A stretch of DNA of 64,000 bases from positions 62,001-126,000 of the forward strand of contig VZRG01001056.1 of assembly GCA_013397435.1 (NCBI GenBank). The letters run 5' to 3'. Below, piece after piece: positions 45,272-59,172 of the stretch; the stretch's first letter is position 1, and each line of letters starts with the position of its first letter. The notes under the pieces are model-generated. The model saw nothing but the letters and a program-made list of their open reading frames with translations, searched no databases and had not been told where the DNA came from. The position numbers and the translations under genes were made by a program. Origin of the DNA: Erythrocercus mccallii. Taxonomy: Eukaryota; Chordata; Aves; Passeriformes; Dicruridae.

Positions 45272-47166
45272 CTGCAAAGAAAAACAAAAAACTAAGTAAT
45301 TTAACAAAAACCCATTTTGTGATTAAATCAAAAGAAAAATTTAAACAACTAAAATCTGCTGATCTCATTTTATAGAAAGAGCTATGACAAACCAAAATAA
45401 TAATGCATAATCTACAAAAAAAACCAAACACAAGTCTGTGACACTAACTTTGTTCAAGAAGTACCACACTTGGCAATTAGTCTTTTACATTAAAAATGTT
45501 TAACTCCGACGGGAGCAATTTCTCCTAGGGTCCCAAAAAAGAGTGATTGTATCAAGCTAACTCCATACTTCAATGAATATGACAGGCTGGGTACCTGAAA
45601 AACTGAATTTAATACATCTAAACCCACAAAGTTCAGACACAAACAGAATTTGTTTCATTTACACACCAATAATCTTAACTGTACATCTAGAAAGCCTCCT
45701 TCACACTGCAGCCTAATCCTTGGCATGGCAATAATCCTTTCCACCTTGACAGGAATATATTAAAATTTGAAACAGTTTAGAAGTGTTGGCACCATAAGAC
45801 TAAATTCCTCGAAAAGTTAATGCCTCAGTGAAATATAGTATCCTCAAACACTGCACTCATTTCCTCTACATGTCTGGTCAGGCAATTGTTTTTCAATTCC
45901 TCTTAAAATGTAGGGAATGCAACTTTCTTCTTAAGACAAAGAAATAAGGACATTGCCCTTCCTGTAAAATACAATAATCTGTACAAGAATGAGTATGATT
46001 TAAAGAAAAAAGGAAGGTTCAGAGAGTTCTACATTTTACTCCCCAAAAATCTACTCACACACAAAAAAAGGTCTTTAGAACAAAATACAGGAGCAATCTC
46101 AAATGAGAAAATTATATTTAAAAAATAAAGTCTTACAAATAATTCCTCCTCTACCCTATGTCCTTTTTCCATCACTGTCTTTACCATTTACCATTTGTGC
46201 TAGATGAAGCTGAGCGAGTGATAATACTCCTCTCTTTCCACAAAGAGGAACAACTTCAACAGGAAGAAATGAAAGATTTCCCAATACACAGAAGCACAGT
46301 GTGCGCTTCTGGAAGATAGATTTTGAATCCTAATCTGAAAAAGGAGATTTAGACCTTTATTTCCCACTTTGAAGCTTGATGTTCTAACAAAAACAATTAT
46401 GTCACCAACAACACCACTGTATGATGCTTTAAACAAAAAAGTGTCAGTACTTTCAGAAAACAAAAAGCACTCTTGGTAGACAAGAGTAAAGGCACCTACC
46501 GTGTAGAGAAAGATTAGCATGGACATATATTTCTCCCAGACATTTCCTCACTGGCTGCTTTGGAGACACCTCACTTAATACCCAAAATTCACTATGCTAC
46601 TTAATGTATCTGTTTGCAAATCCCATTCTACATCCCTGACATCCCTACACATTTTGATACTTTCTCCTTAAGGGCACAAGCTCCACAATCTTGCTTTCAT
46701 ATGACCCAAAGTAAAAGCTAATATAAGACAAAAGCTGCTGCTATCATCTCCAAAAGTCTCTTTCAGTATGCAAAAACCTTGAAACAAATTTAAAAGATCC
46801 CCAAACAACTAAGTTTTAAACAATTACTTTTCAAGCTACCATACCACACAACTTTAATGTGCCACAGGCGGAGAAAGCAGCCCAGCTCAGGTGGAGTGTG
46901 AGAATCACCACAGAGGAGAGAGAGGGAGCTCATATTATAAACAACATGCATATCCTGCAATATTTGCACTGACACTGCAATATTTACAGTGGTATGAAAA
47001 GTCCCAGTCAGCTGTGTCAGCAATAAGTTAGTATTTTTTGTGTGTGTGTTTATTGTTATTACCTTAACATTACTCAAAACAAACAAAATCCATCCTTGAT
47101 CCAAGAATCAAGACTTTGGTCAATCATTTATACTGAAGAGCTATATAGAACATAGGGCAAGAGATT

Positions 47167-47217
47167 TAAAAAAAAACAAACAAACAAACCCCAAAAAACC
47201 CAAACAAACCAAAACAG
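47167..47217. repeat. A/C-rich simple repeat
   Basis: An A run with CAAA and CCCAAA units, about 50 bp, in intron 1. Not associated with a recognised element. Confidence 0.85.
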
Positions 47218-50200
47218 CATTTAAAAAGCTGTTCCAAAATCAAGTTTATGAAATTTCTGGCTTTTAAAACTTAAATTACTGGAATAGGTCTCCCAGCTTA
47301 AAATTTAATGCCAGAACAAAGAACAAATAAATTCTTCTCAATTTAACTGGCAATACATATGATGCAGGACATTCATTTAATGGTTTAAGTTTAGTTTAAA
47401 AATCACTGAAAAAAACTCTAAGCGTATTGTAGTGCAAGACTAAGAAAATGAAGCTTTGACATATTAGGTTAAAATAGAATGACAGAAGTGTCATGCTTAT
47501 CCTCTGTGCAGTAACCCCACATTACAGATTAACTAGCACAGAGGGAAAATTCTCAATTTTTAACTTGGGGAGAAATACAGAATGAAATTATGTTTTCTCA
47601 TGTATTTGATTTATTGGAATTTCAGCATTCACAATTTAAAAAATTATAGATACAAGCACACCTTCCTATTAATCAGAAGGAATTGCACCTCTGAAGTTGG
47701 ACTTTTTGGCATTCTATTGCTTTCTAGATCTCTGGTTTGGAAACAAAGAAAACACAGCACTTAATTGTGACATCAGGCACAAACAAAAAAAGTCATTAGA
47801 AAACAACTTTTTATATAAATAATCTATTAACAACCAGCAAAGCATAAAAGGCTATGCCATCTAATCACAAATTCTTAGTATTTTGGTGGCTTTTTTCCTG
47901 ATTTAAATATGATACATCATCAGTAGAGCAGAAAGCAGCAACAGTTCTTCCACAAGGATAACGGACACCGAAGCCCCCAGAAATTAGCCCAAGCTTTCTA
48001 CTCAATCATCTTGAATTCAGACAGACCTTCTGTGAACCCCAAACACTTTTTCAGCCATTCTTTAGTTATTTCATCTTTGCCACAACTTATGAACAAAGCA
48101 ACACATGTTACAGAACATTTTGAGCAGATAACATGGTTAAATAGAAGTTCTATTCATCACGAAATCATTTAAGAAATGCTTTCAGCGAGCAGATGACAGT
48201 GCCAGGTGAAGTCAGAAGCACTGCAAAGCCTGGCTGATGTCCATTTCACAGCAGGCACATCTCAACCGAGACAGTGATGAAGTTGATGTGGTTATACCTT
48301 TCATTCTGGTTTAGACTAACTTCTAAGCCTGCATTTTTCTTTAGTGGTTATTTCATCAAAGCTATGAAATGGCAAGTAAATATGTACACCTCCATGAGAT
48401 GAAAGCTTGTTTTTGCAACTGGCTTCTCAGACTGTCAACTTGGGATGAAGCAACAAGTCACCTCATTCAAATGAGGCAAAACTAATTACATTTTAAAAAA
48501 CCTCCACTGATGAGTCATAAAGAGTCACCCAAATCCCTCTAAGAGCAGCCCTCAAACTGTCCAACATGGACCACAGAGAGGACAAAGTCTTCAAAGTGAA
48601 ATGCTGACAGTGCCCTTGTGGGTACTTTTTTGCCTGTTCCAGAATTAGAAGCAGTTGCTCATCTTTTGCACTTGTGCTACCTGATCTAAGCAAGTTCACA
48701 AACTTTGCAATGCAAGCCCAAACCCAGTTTTTACTACCCTTTTACACAAAATATGTATGTTACTAATAGACAACAGGTTATTGCCAATGTGCAAAGTCAC
48801 TGTAAGTAATTAAGTATGAGATGACTTGGGCATGCTTTATTAGGTGAACCATTCCCCATGCTACAGAGGAAGATGACTGTTTTCTGCTAAGTCCCTAACA
48901 ATTTCCCCTGGAAAAACTTCTTCCCAAAGCTTAAGCTGATAGCACCACAGTCCATTACCAGTCTAATACTGTAACCAATACTTTAATACTCTGAAATAGT
49001 AAAAATGCAGCAAATTAACTGAAGTGGCCTGTGCCATTTCAGTCACCCTGTCACATGACTGGCAACTGCTACAAGAAGGGCACAACATAATATTTGGGGT
49101 AGGAAGCATTTCAGCTGTCACAGTGTGATTTGCCACCGTCCAAATCAGCAGCCAAGAAGCCAAATTATACATTAGGAAAATAATTTCCTCCTGACCCTAT
49201 AGGCAATTGAAGCCCTGAAGGCTAATTATGACAGCTATTAGTCAAACTTTAAATGTTCATGGACCAAAGAAGGAAAAGGATACATATTCATATCCGCAGA
49301 GTTCAAGGCCAGAAGAATCACAGTCTCCTTTCCTCTTCACCTATGCCGAACAGAATACTTTTTTTCTGAGAGGTATACACAAATTCCTCTCAACAGAAAA
49401 CCTCTATCCTTTAAAGCTCCTGCAAAAAGCAAATGTAACAGATTCACGAGAATCTGTAACAATTTCAGTCACTCTTGCTACTAGGATATTATATGATTTC
49501 AGGGTCAATTTTTTTCAGCTTCTAACTTGTGTATTCTTGGTTTCCTCTTTCAGACAGCAGGTCACTACTAACAGAAGTTTCATTTTCTGTTTGTTTTCAA
49601 TCTACAACCTTTAAAATGCAATTCCTTTGATTAAGTCAGCTTTACTATAAAAAGCCCATAAAAGATATGAGAAAAAGACCATGAACCTAGTCTTTCCACT
49701 TGCTCCAGAACAGCTTGTTCAACTGACAGCACTTTCCAAGCTTTCCAAACTCTTTAAAAAATGACAAAAGAAAACCCACCACCACAACCACAGCCCCCAG
49801 ACTCCAAACCACAGCTTTCTGGAACAGTGAAAGTACCTTATTAGTCATTATTACCAGTAGATTCCTAAATGCTTTCCCTTGCCCTTTCCAGTAACATCCC
49901 AGTGCTTGATGGTAAACACCTAACATGACGAAAATTAAACCAACAGTAGCTGAATTCATTTAAATTCCTCAAAGCTAAAGCAGCATCTTTTCACAAATTT
50001 ATACACGTAACAGACAAATCTTGCTCAAACACATCCCTATTTTGATTGTCTCTTCTCCAAGCCTTTTGTATTTGGGCCTAAACCAAGAAAAATACAGACC
50101 TATAAACCATCAAATAACAAGAAAATTTAAACATCCTACACATCTCCAAAGAAGCAGGCACTTAATATCAAAATCACTTTAGCCAACACCAGTCTTTAAA

Positions 50201-53200
50201 GAGCTGTGACTGAATTACACAAAACAGAATGAAATGCGAGAGCAGTGAATATGCCAAGGGTGTTGGTGCACAATAACAAAAAAAACCAACCTCCATAGCT
50301 CATAGGTTATGAGGCCTACTCTGTAGGTAGGTATGTAAAGGTAGCTTTGCATAGATATCTTTCCTTTAGCCACTGTTAATTTCTTAATTTTAATAGGAAA
50401 GTATATTCTGGCATATATACTTATAAAACACTATTCTGAAATATAACTTAGCTCTGGAACAGCTAGTCAAAAGAAGTGCATTGATTTCTTTTTATGTTAA
50501 TAGTCTTTATATATTCTCTTACATGCTTGCAAGAATTGTTTTCTTTCAAAAGTTTTGTCTAAACCAGTTTTCTTTCTTATAAACTAGATTTATACAAACC
50601 TGTATAGTTTATGAATTTTCTCCCAGTTCTAAAAGTCGTGTCCTATCTTACCAAAATAGGGAAAGGTCAATTATTTATATAATTCCTAATTTCCATCAAG
50701 GGTTTTTTTTTTAAAGTCCAGTTTCTAACCCTTTGTCTTAATGACTAAGCTCACTTCAAGGTAACTATAACCACATGAACCAATTACAATGTGCTAAATG
50801 CCACTCACTTCTGTCTATGTAATTCTAATTGTTACATTTGTATCACTACTGGTTAAAGTGCAGAACTAAACCTGGACAAGCTCTTTTTAAAGCTTTGATT
50901 ATGAGTTAACTGCTTATGCAATGTCTCACAATTTCAATCACCCTGAACTGGAAAACTGAGCAGCATAGGGAATACAGGCAGATGGATACAGAATGAAAAA
51001 ATAAAACTATTATGGATGGAAAATTACATTGTAGAAAACAAAATACCATACAGATAAGGGAAACCAGTATTATTACACTGTAATGCGAGCAACCATTTTA
51101 ATCAGCTTCAGGACTACAGAAGTCTGGTGAGCCTCAAGAAGCATGTCCCAGTTCAGTGTTCAACACAACAAATCTGTTTAAAAAAGGCCTGTTCTCCAAG
51201 ACAGACGAGTCAGCGTAGCTACCAGCCTGGATTTCTGCCTACATCCCAACAGGTGACTGTTCATTGGAAATGTAAAAAGTCATTCTCTTATGATACAGTG
51301 AATGTCAGGCAAGTGAGTATCACCAGCCAGTAGGCTTGCTTTCCAGCTAAATCCTCTTGCACTTACCTAGGCAATTTGCTTGTTTATTTTCCAGTATTCC
51401 ACAACAAGAGGAAATTAATAGTTTTTCCAACGGACCTCAGGAAGAGCCACCACAACAAAAAAAATAGACAAAATGCAGTAAAGATCACATGTACAAATGT
51501 CACACTTCTAAGTCTTTTTACACAGAAACATATTTACTCTTTCTTCATTATTAAAACCTCTAATGACCATCTCTCAAAAAGCCAACTGGCCAAATTTGTA
51601 TTTTCTGTTTATATATTAGATTTGAAATAGAACCATTCCTAGATAATGCACTTTAATCATCATCTGAAATGAAAAAGCAATACATTAGGCTAAATAACAA
51701 AAAGACAATCTTCATCAAAACTGTCATTTTGTACTACTGATTAAAAACATAATTCTGACTTTACACAATGGATACTTGAGTAAGTTCATATGCACCAACC
51801 TATGCCCAAGTTAATACAAGCTAAACAGAGACAGTAGATCACTTGCACTGCAATACTGAGCATACTACTGACTGTTTCACAGTGGAGGGAAAAAAGTCAA
51901 ATGATTTCTACTTTACTGCACACAACAGCACAAATTGAGTGTACCACTGACACCCAACTAAGTCTGCATATAATCTTTCACCAACTTACTTTTGTGTCAT
52001 TTCTGCCTTCAGATAAAAGACAAGCTTCTTTACCCAGCAAGGCCCTCACCTAGTAAGAAGAGCTGTCACATTGCACTCATTCATTCCTCTCTTTTCCCCT
52101 TAGCTAAGACTGATGCAGATTTTTAGGAATTCAGTCACCAATTCAGTTTTTAAAGCTAGCCACAAAACAGAAAGTGACAGTATGATTCTGATTCAGAACA
52201 CAGCCTCCAGACAGACAATGAAGCTACTGCCTAAATTGAGAAAGGAAGAAAGTGAGTCTCCACCCTGAAGCCACTGCTCACACATCTGGCTCACAACATT
52301 TGTTTCACGCTTCAGAAGATAGTGCAACTGCTTAAAGGTTTACTTTACAGTTAACACCGATTAGATGTATTCTGTGATAGATATATCCTTGCAAAAAAAA
52401 CTATACAAACATACAAAGAAACAGAAAAACTCACTAAAAGTAACATGACCTAACAATCTGCTTTTATTTATTCTCCTAACAAAATTACATTAGATGATTT
52501 CAGATTGACACACAAAAAAAATCCCATTTTATTCATATACCTTTATTCTCAGATGCTTATTCTGTATTCAGCCTGTATTTCTGACTTACAGTTATGTGCA
52601 TTTCCATCCACTTAAACTAAAGCAATTTTTATTTTCATCTGATTTTTAATGAGTTTAAAATGAGTTTAAAAAATAATCTGCTATTGGCCAAAATGGTGGA
52701 TTTCGGGTGGTAGCAATAAAGGCCATAAAAGTTCACTTGGAAAAAACCACCAATATACTATTTTGAAAGCTGCCAGATGTTTTAAGTTGGTGCTTTACTT
52801 TTAGACATTTTAAAAATTTCATTTGTTCCTCCAAAGATATTTATTTCCTGGCTTCAAAATGCTTCTCAGGAAATAATATTCAATTCCATTCATAGGGGGG
52901 GTATGAATGAAAGAATTTACTTTAAAATATATTTTTTAATTAAATAAAAAGGAGAAATAATTCTCTCAGCAGGAAAAAAACTTTAGTGCATATTAATTTT
53001 AAGCCAAAGAGAACAATACTCCTGGCACTCATGGAAAGTTCTCAGAAATCATTTAAAGAGAGTAAAAAATTTAAAAGGAAGCTAAAGAGACCTGCAAATA
53101 TCCATTTTTTCTGCTTTGGGCCATACAAAATGTGGTTTTGTATTCTTTCAAATGATGACAATTTTAAAATTTCAATATGTTAAATTAAATTATACTCCTA

Positions 53201-55448
53201 TACATGTATTGTTATTGAACATGTACAGACATAAAATTATTTGGAACTGCCTTCAAAAACAAGGTAAGGTGTCCTGCAACGAGAGGGGAAAAACAACAGT
53301 CCCTCCAAACTAATCTTCAGGATTTATCTCAACTTTTCAAGTTTTAGATCAGAAACTTTTCATTGTGGCAGTTTTACTACTCATGTAGCACTGAAAACTA
53401 ATGTGTGAAAAGATAACGTGCATTTAATGGAATTCTAATCTTTTTAGCATATAGAAACATTCAGTATGTAGCTTGCCAGTAACAGCAGTCAGTTCATGGC
53501 TTCTGGAGCCTCAGGAGAACAATGCATTAAATGCATTAATTTCAGCTATTACCATTAACATTCATCTTCCAAACTTTTATGACATGAACCACTGAACAGA
53601 CCCCTGCGCTTACTCAACACAGTGGAAAGACCTACCTAAAAGGTACATCCAGGATGATTAATGACCTTAATAACTCTGACAGAGATCAAGCATTGTTCTC
53701 CACACCACAGAAAAGAGGAAGGAAGATGCAATTTTCAGAGTTTCCAAAAAACTGCACAGAACAGGAAGGTGACAGAGCCAGGCAAATACATCCTGACATC
53801 TAAATTGCTGGCATTGTGAATGCAATCAAGTAAGAGCTGCAGCTTATGCTCTGCGGACACTGCTCAGTTTTCCATCCTTACTCCTACCTTGCTACTACTA
53901 CAGAGGATGCTTTCTGTCATTCATGTTACGGCACAGAAACAACAGCCTACTAAGTGAGAGTTCTGATTCTCTTCCCTGCCCTGATTTTGCCTCCCTTCCC
54001 TTTTTTCTTGGTCAGTTATCAGGGTGGAACTACAAGAATTTTTAGAACAAGGGTACACAAACATCACAATTGTTTAGATTTTGTTGTGTAACAGCTATGA
54101 CTCGGTTGATACAAAGTTACTGGTGAGAAGTATCATTGGGAGGGAGCAGCACAGTATCTCTGCCCCTCCTATGCTCACTTGGCAACACTCAAGCGTCCAC
54201 TGAAACAGCTATTAACCCTGACTACCTACCTACAAGTAAAAGAGAGTGGCCAGATAATGCTTGTTCAGCTACCACATAAAGTTTATAAATACAACAATTG
54301 AAGGCCAGGAAAAGGTAGAAAAGGCCTGATGTTAAAGTCATAGTGTTAATGATGTGGCAGTAACACTACTTACTGATTGCTGAGCACAGCAGTCTGTTGA
54401 CTTGCCATGTGGGAACACAGACCAACAGGAAAAAGCTGGCTGCAAGGTCTGATAAAACCAGAGGAGAAAAGGGTGGAGAAGAATGGGTGAAAGTTTTGAA
54501 AGAAGATAAAATACTGAGCAAACAATGAAACAAAACAAGCTCATTTCAGTTTGGGGTGAACACTCCAAAAACATTAATAAGAAATTAAAGGTGCAAGTAC
54601 GCTTAGGGAAATTAAATGCTTGCAGAAATGCAATTTAGTTACCTAAAATACCTTGGAAGCAGTTACCCCTCAGTAGTAGATAAACAATCTCTTCTGGTCA
54701 GACTTTTTTACAAACAGCTGTGATGATCAAAGTTGACACCTGGTGCAACATAGATCATGATTTCACCCAATAATTCTAAACCCTTAGGCTTAGTGACAGA
54801 ATATGTTATGGAGAAACATCTAATTCTACTTTGAAGACTGGACAACCACTCATCACTAAGTTGGCCCCTAAGACAAGCATTCAGTCAAAAATACCTCTCG
54901 TTTCTACTTTGACATGCATAGTACTCAGTCTCAACCTAAATAGGCACACCTTTGCTAAATTCAACATTAGAGGGCTTTTTCACAAAACAGGCATTTTTAA
55001 AGCACAATTAATTAAATAACACTAAACAAATAAATAAATGTTTTATTCAATCTCTGAGATCTTTAGTCTAGTCTTTTGCCCTAGCGAAATTTCATTTAAT
55101 CAAAGGAAGAATTCACTGCCCTCATCAAGTACTGAAACTCTGATCAAATTTTCCCTGATGAACTGGAAGTTCATTTCAGTCTTTCCTCCATCAGATAATG
55201 ATATTCAGTAGACTGACTGGCAGAGTAACTTCACCTGTGAAGATGCAGACTGTCAATGACAACCACCAGCATCAAATGTAATCACTTTTCTCCCAAAACA
55301 AGGAATTTATTAATCTTTTGAATATTTTGGAAGATACAGATCAGCCAAAGCTATTTATGCACATCATGACCTACCTAAGCTACACAAAAGGCAATTGACA
55401 AGGCATATGATAATATAAAAGCAGCTGTATCATAATATAAAATTTACG

Positions 55449-55463
55449 CACACACACACACAC
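55449..55463. repeat. (CA)7 microsatellite
   Basis: A perfect CA repeat of seven units plus one C, possibly length-polymorphic. Confidence 0.9.
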
Positions 55464-56249
55464 CTTCCTTACCTTCTTATAATTAGGAGATTCAACTTAG
55501 TGAGCAAGAGTAGCCTCAGTGCTTCCTACTACACACTAAAAACGGTAATTTCTGGTACCTCTAAAATGCCTGTTGTTGGCTTCACAGATTGAATTTACAC
55601 ACAGGTTCAGAATACCAAAGCAAACACACAAGAAGGAAATGGCTTCTAGTAAGAACCAAGTACTCCATGTCCTCCACTGCAAGAAAGGAATAGTCAAAAA
55701 CTTTGCAGCATCAACTATCCAAACCTCTCCATATTTCCTCAGACACATTAGCTGCACAGATTAAGTATTACTTTAATACATCTTGTATATTAACACGTAA
55801 ACCATAATTGAATGTATTGTTATATAGCCAGCAGCTAGCAAAGATGCAAACTAACAGCTGTATTATGCTTCACATGAAAGATGGGACATAAATATTCCTT
55901 TTGAAACACATTTTTCAAGAGAAAGAACAAAAACATGGGGACAAATAAAGCCTATGTGATTCACGATTATAGAAATAAGGAATGGTTGAAAAGGTCTTGT
56001 TTTTATCTGTGATCACACTTCTTTAGTGATGCACCAACCATTGAAGGTTCCTGGTACAATTACAACTCTGCTTCTACCATAATTATGTCTAAATTACTAT
56101 TACCATAGCATTGACTTTACCACAGAGTTACATGAAAAGTCAGACCTCTCGTCTTACAGATAGTCCCATCAACTGCAATAAAACTCCAACTGCAAGCTCC
56201 AACTAAGTTTTAAGATCACAGGGGAGACAAAAAATACTGAGACAGGGAA

Positions 56250-56436
56250 ACTGAGGGTGGAATGGACCTCAAGACTGCCATCCAACTCAACCTTCTGCAG
56301 AAGTACAGTGAATGCTGAATTTGGACGATGTTGCTTTAGGCTGTCATTTAGCTGGGCCTTTAAAACCTTCAAAGTCAGATTCTACAACCTCTCTAGAGAA
56401 CCTGTTTCAATGCCTGACCATCCTCATGGTGAAATA
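56250..56436 (-). mobile_element. CR1 fragment, 3' part of a split copy
   Basis: Minus-strand CR1 with GGGTGGAATGGACCTCAAGA, CATCCAACTCAACCTTCTGC, ACCTCTCTAGAGAACCTGTT and TTCAATGCCTGACCATCCTC. After TGGTGAAATAC the CR1 similarity stops abruptly and unrelated sequence begins. Confidence 0.82.
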
Positions 56437-57189
56437 CAGACTCATTATGTCAAAGCAGAAGATCATAGCCATCCTGACCGGAAGCCTGTGGCAGATGGGG
56501 GAGTCAGTAATCCATGCAGGAGCCAAGCGGAGCAGACCCACACCTGTGCTGGCCTGCATGTCTGGGCTGGCCATCAGGCCCATGCTGCACGTACTCTGTG
56601 GCTGCAGGGGGAGCCCAGCCAGCCCTCTGAAGCAGAGAAGCTGCAGCTAACTCCATCAGCGATTATGCCACCTTGGTGGCCTTGCTTTATCTGCAAGTGC
56701 AGCTGGAAGTTACCATGTGAGCATCCTTCCTACCTGACAGCAAAAGTTATGAATAGAGTTGTCTTCTTGCAAGGAAAGCCAGCAACAGAGCAACATGGGG
56801 TAACCTTTCTATGGATGGGTCTGCACAGTGTATTGGACATGGAGTCTTTAAAGATCTGTTTGGTGCTGAACAATTCAGGGTTCCCAGCATCAAAAGAGAT
56901 CCAAGATTATCTATACTATTTTCTCTTTATATGGTTAGCTTTAATAAATAGAATTTTCAATGCTATTTTACAGTGTCCAAGTGCCTCTCTTACTCAGATC
57001 ATCACAGAGCAGCATCTCCTGGTACAAAACAAACTTTCCCTGTTTCACTTTATGGCCACTGTCTCAGGATCCAACCATACATCTCTGTGAGAAGGCAGGC
57101 TCCATTTTCATCCATAAACTACTTTGATATGGGCATGCTGCCACAAGATCCCTCAGACTCCATTCATAGGTCATGCACATGTTGACCAT
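56437..57189. other. Unassigned GC-richer segment between two CR1 pieces
   Basis: About 0.75 kb that does not resemble CR1, although the flanking pieces are CR1 in the same orientation. 56460-56720 is clearly more GC-rich than the surroundings. A 277-codon open frame (56257-57090 plus) spans from antisense CR1 through this segment. It has no signal peptide, membrane segment or domain I recognise. I saw no clear terminal repeats or target-site duplication. Confidence 0.5.
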
Positions 57190-57612
57190 TCTTGCAGACT
57201 TCCAGTGGGATGGCAGTGAAAAAAACTGGACACAGTGGTTTAGGTGTGGTCTATTAAGTGCTGAGTAAACAGGAATAATCACTTTGTTCAGCCCAGTGGC
57301 TACACTCCTGTATATTGCCAGGGTACATTGCTGACTCATGTATAGCATTTCCAGGTTGTATTCCCTGCAGGTGGTTATTATGTCCTATATAAAGGGCTTT
57401 CCATTTGTTCTTTTTGGATTTCATGAAGGCCCGGTCAGCTCATTGTTCTGTCCTGCTCAGACCTCTCCAAAATGCAGACTTGCCCACGAGCATTGGTACA
57501 TTCCAACACCAGATCAGTGACAAAGATATAAAGCAGGACAGGTCCCAGAACAGAGCCCGGAAGAGCTTCTTGTAGTCAGCCTCTGAGGCAGAGCATGAAC
57601 CACTGCTGGGAA
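57190..57612 (-). mobile_element. CR1 fragment, 5' part of a split copy (RT region)
   Basis: Minus-strand CR1. Landmarks are ACTGGACACAGTGGTTTAGG, TGCTGAGTAAACAGGAATAA, a TGCTGACTCATGTATAGC segment, GTGACAAAGATATAAAGCAG and CAGGTCCCAGAACAGAGCCC. These correspond to the CR1 ORF2 RT-to-thumb region. There are many substitutions and deletions and no intact frame. Confidence 0.85.
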
Positions 57613-59082
57613 TAAACCAAAACCATACACCTTGCAGTTTATCTAGTTGCCTGGATAGTTTTTATCATTATCTATAAATTCCACCTGTAAATATTTGTAC
57701 AGTATTTTGGTGTAAATCACTGATTCACTTTGACTTCTTCTGTGTTTCTAGATGATTTCATATTTATTTACAAGCTTCAGATAACCAGTCTTTAAAATCA
57801 TTTAACATATTATGACACTTAGTAGGAAATGTTGCAAACTACTTAAATTGGTACCATGCTTATCTACAACTTTGTCTCCAGTCATCAGTCCCTCAAATGG
57901 TGATTTAATCTGTTTAACATCACGTTAGCTGTGCTTTCTCACTTAAACAACTTTAAAAAAACCTACCGCTATAACCAAAGATTGTCTGGGATTTTTCTAG
58001 TTTAAGTAACTTTTAAAAGTTCAGGCACATCCTATTACACAGAATATAGTCCAACATAGATCTAGGTGTCAACTGAAAAAACCCTCAGATAATGCTTAAG
58101 ACATAGTGAAGACAAACTGCTTTATGAAGAACAGGTAATGGATCCATTTATAAAATAACTTTAAAAAAATAAGCATGTTGCATTAAAGTCAGCCGAACAG
58201 CTCTATTACATAACATTTTGTAGCTTCATATGTGTGTAGTTTCATTTCCTGTACAGTTCCTTCCACTAAATTTCACTCAGATACCTCTAAAATCATTTTG
58301 ATAAGGACAGCAAAACTCCTGTTCTCAGATGGTTCTATGCTGCTAGCTATGCCAGGCAGTAGGAGGAGAGGTATTAAAAATGCATCTATGATAGTCTTAA
58401 AGAGAAGATTAATCTGGTATTTGTAGGAGGAAAATTTTAAACTAGTGAAACATCTCAATTTTTTCCTACTTTTCAGAGATCGCAGTTCAATTGTAATCCT
58501 TCAGCTCTTTGCTATTTCCCCATTACATATAAGGTTTTCAAAAAGAGAGAGAGAGACATGATCCTGGTTTAGTCCCTTTAATATTCCAAAACAAACGTTA
58601 TCCAAGGCCACTCATGAGAAAATGTTAAAACCATATTTCAAAAATGTTAAACGCAAATGCTCCATCACATCTTTGCTGCAGTCAGTAAATCACCAATTAT
58701 TCCATAAGGACAGTTGAGAAAACAGAAATACACAACAATCCTGCATCCCATTAAAATTTTAATTGCTGCCTCTAACAAATCCGTATCTGACACAAATTTA
58801 TTCTTTGCCTGTATTTATGACTAGAAAGATAAACTGGAAGTATTTTGCTCTAATGGTCACTGGTTCCTTTGGTTTCTCCCTATGCAAGAAGAAATTCTGC
58901 ATCCTTTGTCTTGGTATAAATAATTAAAAATGCTGAAATACTAACAAATTATTTGAAAAACAGGAATTATTTTAAAAATAACTTTAGTTCAAACTCAGGT
59001 TTGCTAACTCCCACAATGTGAATGGATCAAATCAGTTGCTTCCATTGTAAGGACCCATTGTGCTCAACTGTTGGAACTACAG

Positions 59083-59172
59083 GATAATGCAGGCTGGAAG
59101 TGACCCCAGAGGCTCCACCCTAGTCACCTGACCAGAGAGTATCTAGTTAGAGAAGGCTGCTCAAAGTATATT
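59083..59172 (-). mobile_element. Short CR1-like 3' fragment
   Basis: GCAGGCTGGAAGTGACCCCA, GAGGCTCC and GGCTGCTCAAAG in the order seen at the antisense 3' end of some CR1 subfamilies. It is only about 90 bp and very diverged. Confidence 0.5.

Noticed and set aside
46505..46525. AGAGAAAGATTAGCATGGAC resembles the central part of U6 snRNA
   Set aside because: Only about 18 bases match and one base is inserted. The flanking sequence lacks the U6 5' hairpin and 3' part, and no upstream promoter element is seen. Most likely chance.
46200..47104. Minus-strand open frames of 108 and 104 codons just upstream of exon 2, considered as a possible first coding exon
   Set aside because: Neither has a GC-rich leader, a convincing signal peptide in context, or a donor in the phase that exon 2 needs (one base before CT).
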